The notes under the pieces were generated by a model. The model saw nothing but the letters and a program-made list of their open reading frames with translations, did not search any database and was not told the DNA's origin. A program made the translations under genes and the position numbers. This document shows positions 1 through 10,716 of a DNA stretch of 64,000 nucleotides, piece by piece; positions within the stretch are counted from its first letter, which is position 1; each line of letters begins with the position of its first letter. Source of the stretch: Forficula auricularia (taxonomy: Eukaryota; Arthropoda; Insecta; Dermaptera; Forficulidae); the NCBI GenBank assembly GCA_024734495.1, contig JALMQS010000828.1, positions 2,901,101 through 2,965,100 of the forward strand. The letters are read 5' to 3'.

Positions 1-590
1 AAATCCGGCCTTTACCATATCAAATTCAGGATTTTAAAAATCGAATGCGAACTTTTCCATATCAAATTCAGTATTTTAAAAATCAAATGCGAACTTTTCC
101 ATATCAAATTCAGGATTTTAAAAATCAAATGCGAACTTTTCCATATCAAATTCAGGACTTTAAAAATCAAATGCGGACTTTTCCATATCAAATTCAGGAC
201 TTTAAAAATCAAATGCGGACTTTTCCATATCAAATTCAGGATTTTAAAAATCGAATGCGAACTTTTTCACATCAAATTCATTCACTGTGAAACTACACAC
301 CCTTTACTCTATTAACTCAAATTCAGGATTTTAAAAATCAAATGCGGACTTTTCCATATCAAATTCAGGATTTTAAAAATCAAATGCGAACTTTTCCATA
401 TCAAATTCAGGATTTTAAAAATCAAATGCGGACTTTTCCATATCAAATTCAGGATTTTAAAAATCAAATGCGGACTTTTCCATATCAAATTCAGGATTTT
501 AAAAATCAAATGCGAACTTTTCCATATCAAATTCAGGACTTTAAAAATCAAATGCGGACTTTTCCATATCAAATTCAGGATTTTCCCGAC
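1..590. repeat. 42-bp tandem minisatellite, about 13 units in two blocks
   Basis: A 42-bp unit (core CAAATGCGRACTTTTCCATA followed by a CAAATTCAGGAYTTTAAAAAT-like half) repeats head to tail from 1 to about 275 and again from about 320 to 590. A 45-bp unrelated stretch separates the blocks. Units differ mainly at R (a/g) and Y (c/t). Because 42 is a multiple of three and the unit lacks stops in one frame on each strand, both strands show open frames of 73-91 codons with a 14-residue period. These are by-products, not genes. The array is cut by the left window edge. Confidence 0.95.
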
Positions 591-624
591 GACGATGTGG
601 AGCTCATATATAGATAGTAGTGAG

Positions 625-785
625 CGAGGGGTGAAAATCCAAGCGACCTAAAATCATGTACACCTACTTCCACTTCCACTTTCATTTCCAAGTAGAAGAC
701 AATAGATGACAATAGATTATCTAATAAATTCCAAATAATTCCAAAGACGGTGTACACCTAATTCCAATCGCGGTTCATACCTCCG
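625..785. mobile_element. MITE family P, copy 1
   Basis: Imperfect inverted ends (CGAGGGGTGAA at the left, the complement of CGGAGGTATGAACCGCG at the right) enclose a hairpin with GTGTACACC-type arms. Direct repeats TAGTGAG flank it at 618-624 and 786-792. Homologous copies lie at 36791-36939 and 51224-51355. It has no coding capacity. The 7-bp duplication would suit a hAT-like or similar cut-and-paste element, but the superfamily is not settled. Confidence 0.6.
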
Positions 786-1029
786 TAGTGAGTAGTAGCT
801 AGTAGTTATTGATTTTATAAAATAAAGTAAACTAAATTTGCAATTTAATTAATCTTGATCTAAGATATAATTTTGATTTAAGGCACTTTTAATTTTTTCA
901 TCTCATTCAAAAACTATACAGTACTCTTGCCATCCAGAAAACTGTGAATCACATTCAAACTCGAAAAAATCAGACAATAAATATATGTGGGATTTTATTC
1001 TTCGCTCCTTTCAATGTAAAATGCTTTTG

Positions 1030-1440
1030 GAAGTGGGGATTCATTTTCGCCTTGAAAAAGACGTTTGCCCGTCGGAATCTTTCTTTAAACTGGCGAGCGA
1101 GCAGCAGGGACACGCCCTGTATAAAGAAGCCAAGCGCGGGAAAAAATTATGCTGGCGTCACCTAAAACGCGGGAAGAATTAACCAATCAGCTTAATTGCT
1201 AATTAGAGCTAATTAGGTTATAAGAAGCCAGCTCCTCGAAGCGAATTCAGTTGTTATCACTCAGTTGTCATGTGGTGAGTTGTCACTTGTTGAAACTGTT
1301 TGAATGAGGCAGCTCTCCGGGGTGACTGATAACCTTGGAACGATTTGGAACGAAACAGCTTGTATCTGAAGAAGTAATTTGTATACACGTTCTGTAACGA
1401 AGAAGCAATAAATGCGGGCCTAGTGCCATTATTTTGTTAA
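1030..1440 (+). mobile_element. LTR-like block (candidate solo LTR) with Pol II promoter and polyA signal
   Basis: A CCAAT box (1183-1187), a TATAAG box (1219-1224) and an initiator-like TCAGTT whose A lies at 1249 are spaced as in a core promoter, with TATA at -30. An AATAAA signal follows at 1407-1412. Promoter and polyadenylation signal within 200 bp is the U3-R-U5 layout of a retrotransposon LTR. The block is less AT-rich than its surroundings. TG...CA termini and a target duplication were not identified, so the ends are approximate. A host promoter for a short transcript is the alternative. Confidence 0.4.
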
Positions 1441-2273
1441 AAGTATATTTTCAACTGCCTAGTGCAAATTCTTATTTAAAATAGCATTTTTCAACTGGCT
1501 CTAAAGCCGCCAATAGAGATTATAATCTCTGAAGATCATCTCCCATCCAAGCCCGGCAAATCTCTTTCCAACTAACCCTTCGAGCCAAACATAATCAAAA
1601 TCATCCATCATCTTAATCATTTCCTATATATAATAAAAATCTCTAACTTCTTGTCCTCTTTGTACACTGGTGATTATGTAGTTTAGGCTTAAAAGTTAAC
1701 AAAATCTGCTTATTCTTAAAAATTATAGTCTGTTAGCAGAGGGTGAAAATTAAGAAGGTGGTCACTGTAACAAAATTCACTGTGTAAATAAAAAAACAAA
1801 CATAAAATTGTAATAAAAATTCAAAAATGATTATAGCCGGAAATAATTTCCACCCCTTCATTCTACTCATGGCTTTTAACGTTTAATGTAGTCAACGAAC
1901 CCTTATCTGTTTTAAATTTAATTTATAGCGCGTGTGTTCTCTGTTTTAATGTTTATGGCCCACGTGCTGCTGTCAGGTAGCTAACTAGATTATTATTCAA
2001 AGATTTTTCTAATTTTCAAATTCTAGAATAGAATAAGTTGATAATGGGGATAATTTCACTGAATCAAGATAATCCAATCAATTATCTTGACGTGACTCAA
2101 TTAAAGGAAAAGGAGTAGAAAATCATTATTTTTAATTTGGATATTTTATTTTCATTTTCCCGAAAACATTTGGAAATAGGGTTTTTGCAAAACCAGTAGC
2201 GAAATTGCGATTTTCTAGGGATATTTGGTAGGGGTAAACCGACTGATTTCTGGCTGACTATAGTCATAATATA

Positions 2274-2820
2274 TTAGTACCTGGAGCCACCGAGGGATGC
2301 TCGGTAACTTTTTGCTTCAATTAATATTAATATAATTAATTTAAAAACCCCGCACCTAGCCCCACCCCGGACCCCCCACCTCCTGCCACACCCCCACCCT
2401 AGCACCCAGTTTTTGCATTTCTAGCCTTCTAGTGGCAGATCATGTGTATATAAGTATATAAATAAATTCCGTATAGTTTTTTTTTAATTAAATAACGATT
2501 TATCGATTTTTATAATTAATTAAATTGGCAAATTCTATTATATAATAATATTATAATATAAAATTTATATTATATATAAAATCTTTGTGGGATTTAAAAT
2601 TGAAAAACCAATTAATAAATAAAAGATAATTGAAAAAAATGTAAACAAACTTTTTTATTTAGATTTTCATCTATCAATAATTACTTTAATTAAGAAAAGA
2701 TCAATTAAGTCGAGGTCCAGACCTAGCCAGATCGCTTTCTCATCCTCAAATCTTGTTAATAGAGTTGACTTCATCAAAATCGGTAGACCCGTTTTCAAAA
2801 TAAAAAAAATACAAACAAAT
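2274..2820 (-). mobile_element. Helitron-type non-autonomous element, 3' end at 2274
   Basis: Read on the minus strand, the element ends in a hairpin (ACCGAGCATCCCTCGGT), then GGCTCCAGGTA and CTAA immediately before a T. This is the hairpin + CTRR + T ending of Helitrons. An internal stretch near 2395-2445 matches the element at 46303-46844. A second copy with the same hairpin lies at 36396-36790 and shares the 2690-2800 segment. The 5' end is not clear. A C-rich tract at 2345-2405 lies inside. No Rep/helicase coding is present. Confidence 0.5.
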
Positions 2821-2841
2821 ATATGTATATGGTATAAATAA

Positions 2842-2882
2842 CTTTTAAGGAGATCGGTGTTGGTTCTAGGTGAAACATTTTA
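2842..2882 (+). repeat. Snap-back retroelement head H, fragment
   Basis: About 40 bp (TTTTAAGGAGATCGGTGTTG, then a GGTGAAACATTTT ending) matches the unpaired head of the snap-back element at 32155-32200. It also matches reverse-strand stretches at 15055-15145 and 34590-34700. No inverted arms follow here, so it appears to be a truncated insertion. Confidence 0.4.
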
Positions 2883-3117
2883 TTATTATAAATTCATATT
2901 ATATATACAAAAATATATACAATTTTTGCTCATTTAATAAGAGTAGAGTAGTAGATTTAACCTTCAAAGCGACATATATTCTTGTAAACAACTTCATTCC
3001 ATGTTGTAACTCATGGTCATTATCTATTATTTTTATTAAAGTAATCATTACTCAGGGCGTAAAATAAAGAATTAAACGTTAATTATACCAGCTCTTACTA
3101 AAAAAAGCTATGGATTA

Positions 3118-3166
3118 TTACTTTACCATACAGGGTGTGGGCGCGTATTGTAATCGCATTTTCTCT
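3118..3166 (-). repeat. 3' end fragment of family B/C
   Basis: TTTACCATACAGGGTGTGGG and the following TATTGTAATCGC match the complement of the conserved terminus of family B and C elements (hairpin CCATAC...GTATGG, then TAAAGTAA). The rest of the element is absent. Confidence 0.55.
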
Positions 3167-3176
3167 CCAAAATATA

Positions 3177-3694
3177 CTACGGTGCAAAAAAATCGACCCA
3201 CTAATAAAAACTTTATTAAATAGCAAATTATTTTTAAGATTTTTACAAACATTCATATAATTTGTTCCATTAACTCTTAAACTAACATATTCAATAAATA
3301 TTGTTGATAATTTTTGAATTTTATAAAAAAAAATAAATAAGTGAAATTAAATTAAAAGATACAATTGCAAATTATCATACTTTTTCAATATCACTTTAAA
3401 TTTAAATAAAATTTTAATCAAAGATCAAATTCCATTTAAAATATCAATGAAATGAATAATTTTGAATTATGCTTCAATGATAGAAAGATAAAATATACAA
3501 AATGGATATTTCTGAAGTTCAAGCAGTTCAAATTGTGTGCCTAATTAATCAAGGGCTAAGTCAATGACAAGTGGCAATTACACTTGCAATAAGCAATAAT
3601 GTCAATAATGTTATGGTTCCTTGTAAAAAAATTAAAAATGATTTGCTATTTAATAAAGTTTTTATTGGTGGGTCGATTTTTTTGCACTTCAGTG
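3177..3694 (+). mobile_element. Tc1/mariner-type deletion derivative
   Basis: Long inverted ends face each other. The left shares GGTGCAAAAAAATCGACCCA with the complement of the right, and similarity continues about 50 bp inward through AATAAAAACTTTATTAAATA. TA dinucleotides flank both ends (3175-3176 and 3695-3696). The interior holds only the start of a Tc1-like transposase (see 3502-3645). The element is about 520 bp against roughly 1.3-1.7 kb for a full Tc1 element, so most of the gene is deleted. Confidence 0.75.
3502..3645 (+). pseudogene. Tc1-like transposase, N-terminal helix-turn-helix relic
   Basis: The frame from the ATG at 3502 reads MDISEVQAVQIVCLINQGLS, a stop, then QVAITLAISNNVNNVM. 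The pattern of a short helix, GLSQ, QVA, and an L.IS..V recognition helix matches the first paired-like HTH of Tc1 transposases, which binds the terminal inverted repeats. An in-frame TGA interrupts GLSQ. The second HTH and the DDE catalytic domain are missing, because the sequence passes directly into the right inverted repeat. It is dead. Its place between the two inverted repeats of 3177-3694 supports the call. Confidence 0.65.
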
Positions 3695-3734
3695 TAGTTC
3701 TTTCTCAGCTAGTATTTACAAAATATATAGTGAA

Positions 3735-3882
3735 TGGCAAGCGAGTAAAGTGAGAAATACCCGACAAACAAGATTACAGAATTCGCTTCAGCTTATACTA
3801 TACCTACATTCACTTGAGTGCTCCTGTGAATCACTACACTCGATATACGGCTTGTCGTATATTTCTCACTTATTCCGTTGCC
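3735..3882. mobile_element. Small MITE with about 35-bp inverted ends
   Basis: Left TGGCAAGCGAGTAAAGTGAG mirrors the right end (complement TTGGCAACGGAATAAGTGAG), and similarity continues through AGAAATA.CGACAA. It is about 148 bp with no coding. A clear target duplication was not seen. Confidence 0.55.
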
Positions 3883-4184
3883 AAAAATATACCAGGGCTG
3901 GGCACACATGAGGCCAGAGAGAGCCGTAATCTGGTTTTTTAAAGAGCCACACGTAGATAGACAAATTCAAAAAAATTTATTTAATGTAATTGCATAATTT
4001 AACAAGTCACATAATATTATATTATAAGAACACAAGAACACATAAAAAAGATAATTATGAAAAAGAAAATAATTATTTCAAAATTTTAATAATAAAATTC
4101 AAAGATAATAAAAATCAACTCTAATAAAAATATATTTATTAATAAAAAAGTAAAATAAACATAATATTTAAAGAAAGGCTGCCC

Positions 4185-4720
4185 AATCCATTACTTTTAG
4201 CTTTAGGATTTAAATTTTAAGGTCAAATATCTAAGATTTTAGTAGAAATATTTTTACATTGCATATTACAGGACTTCATTCCCTCAGGAGTTGAACCCGA
4301 GTACTAACACGCTTGCCGGTTCGACCCTCGAGACAAAAACACACCCTGACATGCAATATATTTAAGAGAAGTTAGAACATATATATTTTTTTGAAAATTT
4401 TTTCAAAAAAAGATACCCAAATCTTCCGGCTAATTATTATAATGAATGAAATTTTATTTCAAGTTAGCATGATTTTTGCTTTTTCCGTTCGACTAGAATA
4501 GAGTAAAAATTTCTAACTTCTCTTAAATATATTACCTACATGTCAGGGTGTGTATTTGTCTCGATGGTCGAACTAACAAGCCCGGCAAGGGTGTTAGTAC
4601 TCGGGTTCAACTCCTGAGTAGATGAAGCCCTCTGATATGCAATGTAAAAATATTTCTACTAAAATCTTGGATTTTTTTACCTTAAAATTTAAATTCTTTC
4701 TTGATATATTTGAGTTGTAT
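4185..4720. repeat. About 535-bp palindrome whose arms contain a tRNA-like B box
   Basis: The two halves are long imperfect inverted copies. Left (4185-4390) and right (4505-4720) share TTTAAATTTTAAGGT, AATATTTTTACATTGCATAT, GAGTTGAACCCGAGTACTAA and ACACACCCTGACATG on opposite strands. The right arm carries GGTTCAACTCC, a perfect match to the Pol III B-box consensus GGTTCRANNCC. A clear A box was not seen. It could be a foldback element built from a tRNA-derived sequence, or two opposed copies of one short element. Confidence 0.6.
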
Positions 4721-4814
4721 TTTTTAAAAAAATTCATCTAGGTATTTTTCAAAAAAAAATTCTCAAATTTTCTGGTTAATTATTATAAAATTTAAAATAT
4801 TATTCATTTTCCAA

Positions 4815-4915
4815 TATGAAGATTTTTAACATCTACCCCTGCGGATGCAACCCGCTAACCAGAGCGCTCTATTTGAATGCATATCCTAACACCCCGCAGG
4901 CGTCGCTTGAGTCTT
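4815..4915 (-). repeat. Dispersed repeat, homologous to 61378-61455
   Basis: On the minus strand this reads ATGCATTCAAATAGAGCGCT followed by a GCGGGTTGCATC block. The plus strand at 61378-61455 has the same blocks (ATGCATTCAAATCGAACGCT, GCGGGTTGCATC). It may be part of a tRNA-like short element, but an A box is not convincing. Confidence 0.45.
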
Positions 4916-4926
4916 TTTAATCTGTC

Positions 4927-4985
4927 TAGCCATGGTCTTTGTACTTATACGCTAGACTCTAGCGTATAAGTATAAAGACCATGGC
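4927..4985. repeat. Near-perfect 59-bp hairpin
   Basis: GCCATGGTCTTTGTACTTAT pairs with ATAAGTATAAAGACCATGGC across a short GCTAGACTCTAGC centre. It lies directly downstream of the hAT relic on the minus strand. Confidence 0.85.
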
Positions 4986-5335
4986 TAATGGCTATACTAA
5001 AATCTTTGGTCAAAATTTTAAAGTTTGTCGTAAAATTAGTTAAAACTGTCCGCAGAAATTCTGTAAGTTGTTGATTGGTCACCTGTTTACGATATTTTGG
5101 CTTTACGAACTTTATTCTAGAGTACAAAGATTCACAGCAATATGATGTGCCAAAAATGGAAAATAGAGGACAAGCAGAGCTTTCTTTAAGTTCGGATATT
5201 TTGATTCAGGCACGTGTTTCCAAAATTCATTCATAGAAGAAGCTTGGTGCAGCATTTTCAATCCTTGATCCTCTTTCTCTTTCATCTCTAATAACTTCAA
5301 TTCCCCATCCGCTTTTTCACTAAGTTGTCAAATAC
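4945..5335 (-). pseudogene. hAT transposase, C-terminal dimerisation region relic
   Basis: Two overlapping frames on the minus strand join at about 5112-5127. The upstream frame contains MNEFWKHV....YPNLKKAL followed by a VLYFPF block. The downstream one continues with IK.VKPKYRKQVTNQQLTEFLR. The order FW..V, YP.LK.AL, a hydrophobic block, then K.KYR..(L)T...L...LR matches the C-terminus of hAT transposases of the type related to GTF2IRD2/ZBED5 host genes. A frameshift joins the halves and the catalytic N-terminal part is absent. It is a dead fragment and no terminal repeats were assigned. Confidence 0.55.
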
Positions 5336-5471
5336 AATAAGGGAGAAGACAGAAAATCACCAACGTTAACAATTTTCCTTTTTATTACATGTCAGAAGGG
5401 CTGTATTCACTCCTTCGGAAATTTAACCCAAAACAATCTATCTTGTTAGGTGGACCCTACTCACATAAACC

Positions 5472-5496
5472 ATATATATATATATATATATATATA
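5472..5496. repeat. (TA)n microsatellite
   Basis: An uninterrupted AT alternation of about 25 bp, followed by a short (TCAA)n stretch to about 5519. Confidence 0.9.
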
Positions 5497-5539
5497 AAAC
5501 TCAATCAATCAATCAATTCAAGATTGAAAGATCTTCATT

Positions 5540-6130
5540 TGTAACATTTTGTTGTCTAGATATTAAGGTAGTTCTTTCACAAATGCAAAAATTCAAGAAA
5601 TCTTCGAAATTTGGAATATAAGTCATTAAAAGCATAATAAACACACTGTTATAATTTGAAGTCGATTTACCACACCAAACATGAAATAATTGCAATTAAA
5701 AATGAAATTTTTTACATAAGGTACCATGGGAAAGGGTGGGAAAATGATCATTATTTTATCTTTTTTTCATTGAAGGACTTTCACCATCTTGATGAAAAAG
5801 TAATATTTATTAGAATAATATATTCGGAGTAACTTAAAAAAAAATTGAAATTATTTACTTCATAGTTTTGAAAAAAAAAAATCATATTTGGGCGATTATT
5901 TTAGTGGAGGGGATATAAGAACAATCGCTTGGAAACGATCCATTCATAAAGAGGATATAGTAATGTGAGAAGTACAGTCTCGTTAAAAAAACATAACCTA
6001 AAATTTTAGTACCGTTCATATGTATAGAGTGGTTACGAGGCTAAAACTTTTTGTCTGGATTGTCGTGAAAGAACTATACCTTAAATTTAAACACATAGGT
6101 ATATCAAATATAGCAGCGCTTCCCACAAAT
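5540..6130. other. Unassigned AT-rich DNA
   Basis: Nothing recognised. Homopurine/homopyrimidine runs are frequent. A 60-codon minus-strand frame at 5513-5695 has no recognisable motif. Confidence 0.5.
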
Positions 6131-6139
6131 TGAGTTTTT

Positions 6140-6295
6140 TTGGCACACAAGTTGACATGATTAGAGTACAAAGAAACTATGTTGCTTACACTTCAGCGAA
6201 ATGGCAGATACTGATTTTTATAGGGAAATGATGACGCTTTAACAAGAATATAGTTACAAGATGGTCCGATTCGATTTAATGCTAGTTTCGCCATC
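6140..6295 (+). repeat. Dispersed repeat family G, copy 1
   Basis: About 155 bp closely matching 30800-30957 in the same orientation. Shared blocks include GTTGACATG, TATGTTGCTTACACTTCAG, GATACTGATTTTTATAGGG, AAATGATGACGCTTTAACA and CGATTTAATGCTAG. No inverted ends or reading frame were seen. Confidence 0.8.
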
Positions 6296-6814
6296 TAACT
6301 CGAAAGGCATTACTATTTAGTAACCATTAAGCCAGAATAGTATAAGAAGTATACATATTATTATACTACATATGCCTGTGTTGTAATTTCTAAGGAGCTT
6401 ACTAGAGGGTATCCGCTAACTTTTGCAATACTCGAATGTACTAGTATATATTCTTATTTGAATGAAAAATTACAGATTGCCACCTGTAAATTATCGGGAT
6501 TATTGATTAAATCACAATTCGCTACAATACCCAAAGCAACCTCTCACTGATTTAATTAAATGTGAAAAAGGGATCTATCATTCAAAGAGAAATTTTTTTT
6601 TTAATTTTAATCGTTTTCTCTAGGTATATTTCTGCTTTCATGATCAATTTACGTAAAATTAACTAGATAGGAATATGGATGTAACACGTTAGATATTATT
6701 TTAATTTGCATTATCATCAGAATATTTTTTCGCAACTGTTTAGACCTACAATTTTTGACAAACACTTTTGATAAATGAAAGTAGGGTTCTAAATAACTTT
6801 AACTTATTATGTTT

Positions 6815-6965
6815 TACCGAGATGTTGATGATACACAAAGACAAATAAATAAGGTTGTCCTCTTCTGCAAATAAACATTTTATACATATTTATATTTGCT
6901 ATATATATGTATATGTTTATATGTATCAAGCAGTGGACATTCACATTGATTTCTTTTTATGAATT
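6815..6965 (+). mobile_element. Snap-back family E, diverged copy
   Basis: Left arm AAGGTTGTCCTCTTCTGCAA ATAAACA and a degraded right arm (GTTTATATGTATCAAGCAGTGGACA, ATTGATTTCTTTTTATGA) correspond to the arms of the intact copy at 45081-45248. The copy is decayed and no target duplication was found. Confidence 0.5.
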
Positions 6966-6969
6966 AACT

Positions 6970-8120
6970 AATTTAACTTCAATTTCACTCTTGAATAATG
7001 TTTTCTTAAAATCTAAAAAACTTCTGTTCCTAAAAATCATCATAGTCTATAAAGCTTACATTGTATACTGATTTTGCATTTCTCTGATTATATATCATTT
7101 CACTTTATTAAGATTATTTTAACGATTTCTCTAAACTACTCGATATGAATAACATACTACATATTCTCTGTAAATATAATAATCAACTCAATAACATAGA
7201 GCACGTCAAAATTAATGTAATGTATATAGAATAGATGTTGGAACAACATACATATAAAACACTTCCATTGTGAAGATGATAAGATAATAACACTTCATTT
7301 AGATTGAAATCAATTTTTGTTGGCTTTATCCGAACAAAAGTATTTGATTATTTTCTGTTTTGATGTTATACCTACCTACATATAGATGATAAAATCTAAA
7401 GTCTTATAGATGATAAATGATAAAATCCAATGATAATTAGTCTAAAGCATTTGAATTATATCTGATAGAAAGAGTTTCCAGGTTCTAGGAGTTATTAGGT
7501 CGTAGCTTCCTTGTATACTGCTCCTGAACCACTCATTTTCGAGAATATGGCGTAGTACAAGCAGGTAGCTGTCACAACCTGGCAAGAGCCTTTGTTTATT
7601 GACAATAATGGTATCTATAAGGAATTTTTATATTCAATTTGTTTGGAATTCAAATTCAATTTTTTCCTCATTGATAATATTTAATTTCAATAATAGACAC
7701 GAAATTTGATTTATAGAATCTATAGAATTTTTTTTTATTGATTTCAATATATTTCATTCCTTCATGAAATCAATTATAATCTCAATACAACAGAGAATTA
7801 GAAGTAAAAACTAATAGGCGTAATTAAGTACCAATATAATAACCAAACATTGATGAATTTCCACATTTTGATCTGAGGGGGAATGTTTTAGTTATCAGGA
7901 GATAACCTGAAGAGAATTAAAATTTGGAATGTAGAGAACCTATTGCAAGTCATAATTGAAAGTAGGTTTGGGCTTTAAGCGTTATTATTTGCCCGCTCTG
8001 TATATTCCATATCAGCAAAACGCAGCCATTGGCTTGTTCTATTGTTATTTGTACCAAATTGAATTGATATTTTTTTAATGTATCGATTCCCTCGGGGTGT
8101 TATTTATTTTTTTTCTCTCT
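6970..8120. other. Unassigned AT-rich DNA
   Basis: No gene, repeat pair or element end recognised over about 1.1 kb, apart from short local repeats of TAGATGATAAAATC near 7385-7430. Shortly before the GC-rich island, a CT-rich tract (8110-8126) appears. Confidence 0.5.
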
Positions 8121-8139
8121 CTCTTAAATTAATCATCGA

Positions 8140-8710
8140 CTGCTAATTTATTCAGTGCTTATATCGCTATTGATCCAAGCAGCAGCCAGAGCTCGAAGAG
8201 AGTAGAGCGCTCCGCCGTCCGTTTCGAAATCGCTTGCGTTGAATTTTTCAGACCGTCAGGTAGATAGAGTGCACGGGGTGGGGGTTTGGGAGGGGTTGAA
8301 GGGGGTATAAACGTAAGAGCACGAGCGCAAGGTAGAGAAGACAGAAAGAGGGAGGGGGCGTGCCCCCTACGGGGGGGTGCGCGCGTGGAGTGGAGGGGAT
8401 GCCCACCCGGAGGGGGAAGCCCGGGACCACGAAGCAGCCTCCGCTGGCCGCTCAGTCCGCTCCCACCTCCCGACCGTGATACACCCTCGGCAACTTGACT
8501 TCTGCTGGCTCCGAGTATGGACACTTGTCCCCCACGCTCCTAATTCGCAATTTCGTGAGTGCATCTCCACCACCACATCCCCACGTCTTGCCCGCCTCTT
8601 CGTCGTCATTGTCGCTGTCGCCGTCGTCCCCCGCTGCCTGGGATTATTTGCGTCCTCATCGTTTCATGGCAAGGCTATCTCGATCTTTTGTTTTTGCATC
8701 TCTAGAATGA
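8140..8710 (+). promoter_or_regulatory. GC-rich island, candidate promoter and 5' exon of a host gene
   Basis: The composition changes sharply from AT-rich to strongly GC-rich between about 8160 and 8650, with many CpGs, then falls back. An initiator-like TCAGTG is centred at 8154. GTGAGT at 8555-8560 is a consensus splice donor for a plus-strand exon of about 400 bp. Several overlapping frames of 60-121 codons on both strands reflect the lack of A+T stops and show no domain. No TATA box sits at -30. An imported GC-rich segment or a coding exon on the minus strand are alternatives. Confidence 0.35.
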
Positions 8711-8744
8711 AATACAATTTTTTTTCTATGCATTACTAATAATA

Positions 8745-10710
8745 TTAAAGATATTGTTGACGTACCAGGTTTTCGGTCGCAAATGAGTGTTTATTTACGT
8801 GATTTCGATCCTTTATTCAATCATCTTTCACTTTTCTCTGATCCTGTACTAGAGATTTTGTGTTGCATAAAATTTACAAAAAACTATTTGATAAATTCCA
8901 ATGTTACCTCTGTTCATAACTAAACATCTACTTATCGGATGTTCTAATAAGGCTCGGAAATAGACAATTAAATTTCTATTTTTTACATAAAACCTGATAC
9001 GTCCTCTAATCTTCATAATTTTTAAAATCGATCCACAAATTCAAAAAATAAATATTAAATAATATATAATATATTTTTTGAGGCTTTGGTAGGCTAGAGC
9101 CTTCGGTTTTAATTCGAGTTTACTTTAATTTTACTTACTCTAATCTCGCCTCAGTCAGAACAATTTTCAAAAATACAAAGAGCTCCAATAAATCCAAGGG
9201 AACGCAACGGGAAACCACCCCTGTGAATAATTTTCCCAGGAAAATTAATATGCAGACGATGCTACGCGAATAAAAATATCAAATCAAAATACTACTCTAA
9301 AGCAAAAAAACAAGAACAAATAGACCAATTTTCATAATAAAATAGATTAAAACAATTTTTCATTGATTTTTTAAATAAATGGTTATGTAAAATTTTGTAT
9401 AAATTATGTCGTATAAATTTTATTAAAATAATAAGCCAAATGTGAGTGAACTGTGTAGTTTTTTGATCTGTCATTCATACTAATGATTTTATAACAACCA
9501 AAATAATTTTCATCGAAATTACTCACTCTAAGCTGCTTCCATTAATTTTTACCTACTTTTAAATCTAATGGTTGCAATATTAGAAGAAGTCACATTAGAA
9601 AAACTTTTTTCTAGGCTCTTACTAAGCGATGTGCTGTTAAAATAAAATTTACAGGATTACTTGTTTAGAATGACATGGGAAATGGTTTTAATTCATTTTA
9701 TTTTAAAGTAGCAAGTGCCCAATTTTTTGATGTTGAGTGTATTGGTTAATGCACTTGAGGGCTCTTAAGAGATTGCCCATACGAGCTCGGTCTTTGTCAT
9801 TTCTTTTTTATCATTCAAAAAATCATAGATTAAACTATCTAAATTATTAATCATTTGATCTAGAATGCACTATATGGTATAAATTTTCACCCACTAGATA
9901 AAAAAAAAACTCAAGTAAAAAAAAAACAAAATAAAAATATCAATCTTTTAATTAAGAAATTTCATTCATTTGTTAGTAAAAATTAATGTTTTTTTTTAAT
10001 TGTGATCTCTTTCCCTAAATTTTATTATTCATTAATTTCACTTATGATTATAAAAAAATTACATTTTTTTCATAAAAATTTCAAATGCTGGCAAATGGGT
10101 CTTTTCAATTCATTTACATTTTATAAATAATTTAGACGAATAATTTTTGAATAACATTTTCCGTTTTAGTGCACACTTTACTGCACTTAGTGCAAGTTTC
10201 CTTGGAAACCTATTTAAATATAATAGGTACAAATAAAATCTATAGGACTTATGATGCCAGGACCCTCGTTCAATGCTATAATTATTCTTAAAATAAACAA
10301 AAAGCTGACAACTTTGTCAGGATTTGTCTTTGTACTTTGTCTCAACTCATATTCTGAAATCAGGTTACAATCTTTCTATTAGAAATTTAAATAATTATTT
10401 CTTTTTGGTAAATTTTGTTTTTAACATTTTATCCCCTCTATGCGATATATTAATCTTTTTAATTTCTCCTGATCATGAAATTCCATTCATGTCTTTTCGT
10501 ATTAAAAATTACAAAAAAATTAATATGCGATTTTTTTAATTATATTCTCTTTTTCTAAAATTTATTATTCATAAATCCCTTCCATTAGAAAAAAATTACT
10601 TACCTTGGTTTTATAAAAATAAAAATGTAAAGGGAAATTATCTTCGGTCATTTACATTGTAAATGTTTAAGGCTGACCATTCTTTAAATAATTTCAATTA
10701 TTTTTAAAAT
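8745..10710. other. Unassigned AT-rich DNA
   Basis: About 2 kb with no identified element. Stretches near 9950-10140 and 10480-10670 resemble each other loosely (ATTTCATTCAT..., TTATTATTCAT..AAT, and a TCATTTACATT block), suggesting an old local duplication about 525 bp apart. Confidence 0.4.
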
Positions 10711-10716
10711 AAAAAT

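Noticed and set aside
12..617. Open frames of 73-91 codons on both strands with a 14-residue repeat
   Set aside because: They come from a 42-bp tandem repeat whose period is a multiple of three; both strands are open equally and there is no start or splice context.
3893..4190. CAGGGCTGGGCACAC as a hAT terminus
   Set aside because: The end wording fits hAT elements but no convincing partner end or 8-bp duplication was found, so no element was called.
8159..8739. Overlapping frames of 60-121 codons in the GC-rich island
   Set aside because: Long frames on both strands are expected where A+T-rich stops are scarce; proline/arginine/serine-rich translations show no domain.
9720..9800. tRNA-like stretch
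   Set aside because: An A-box-like and a poor B-box-like sequence are present, but pairing of the arms is weak.
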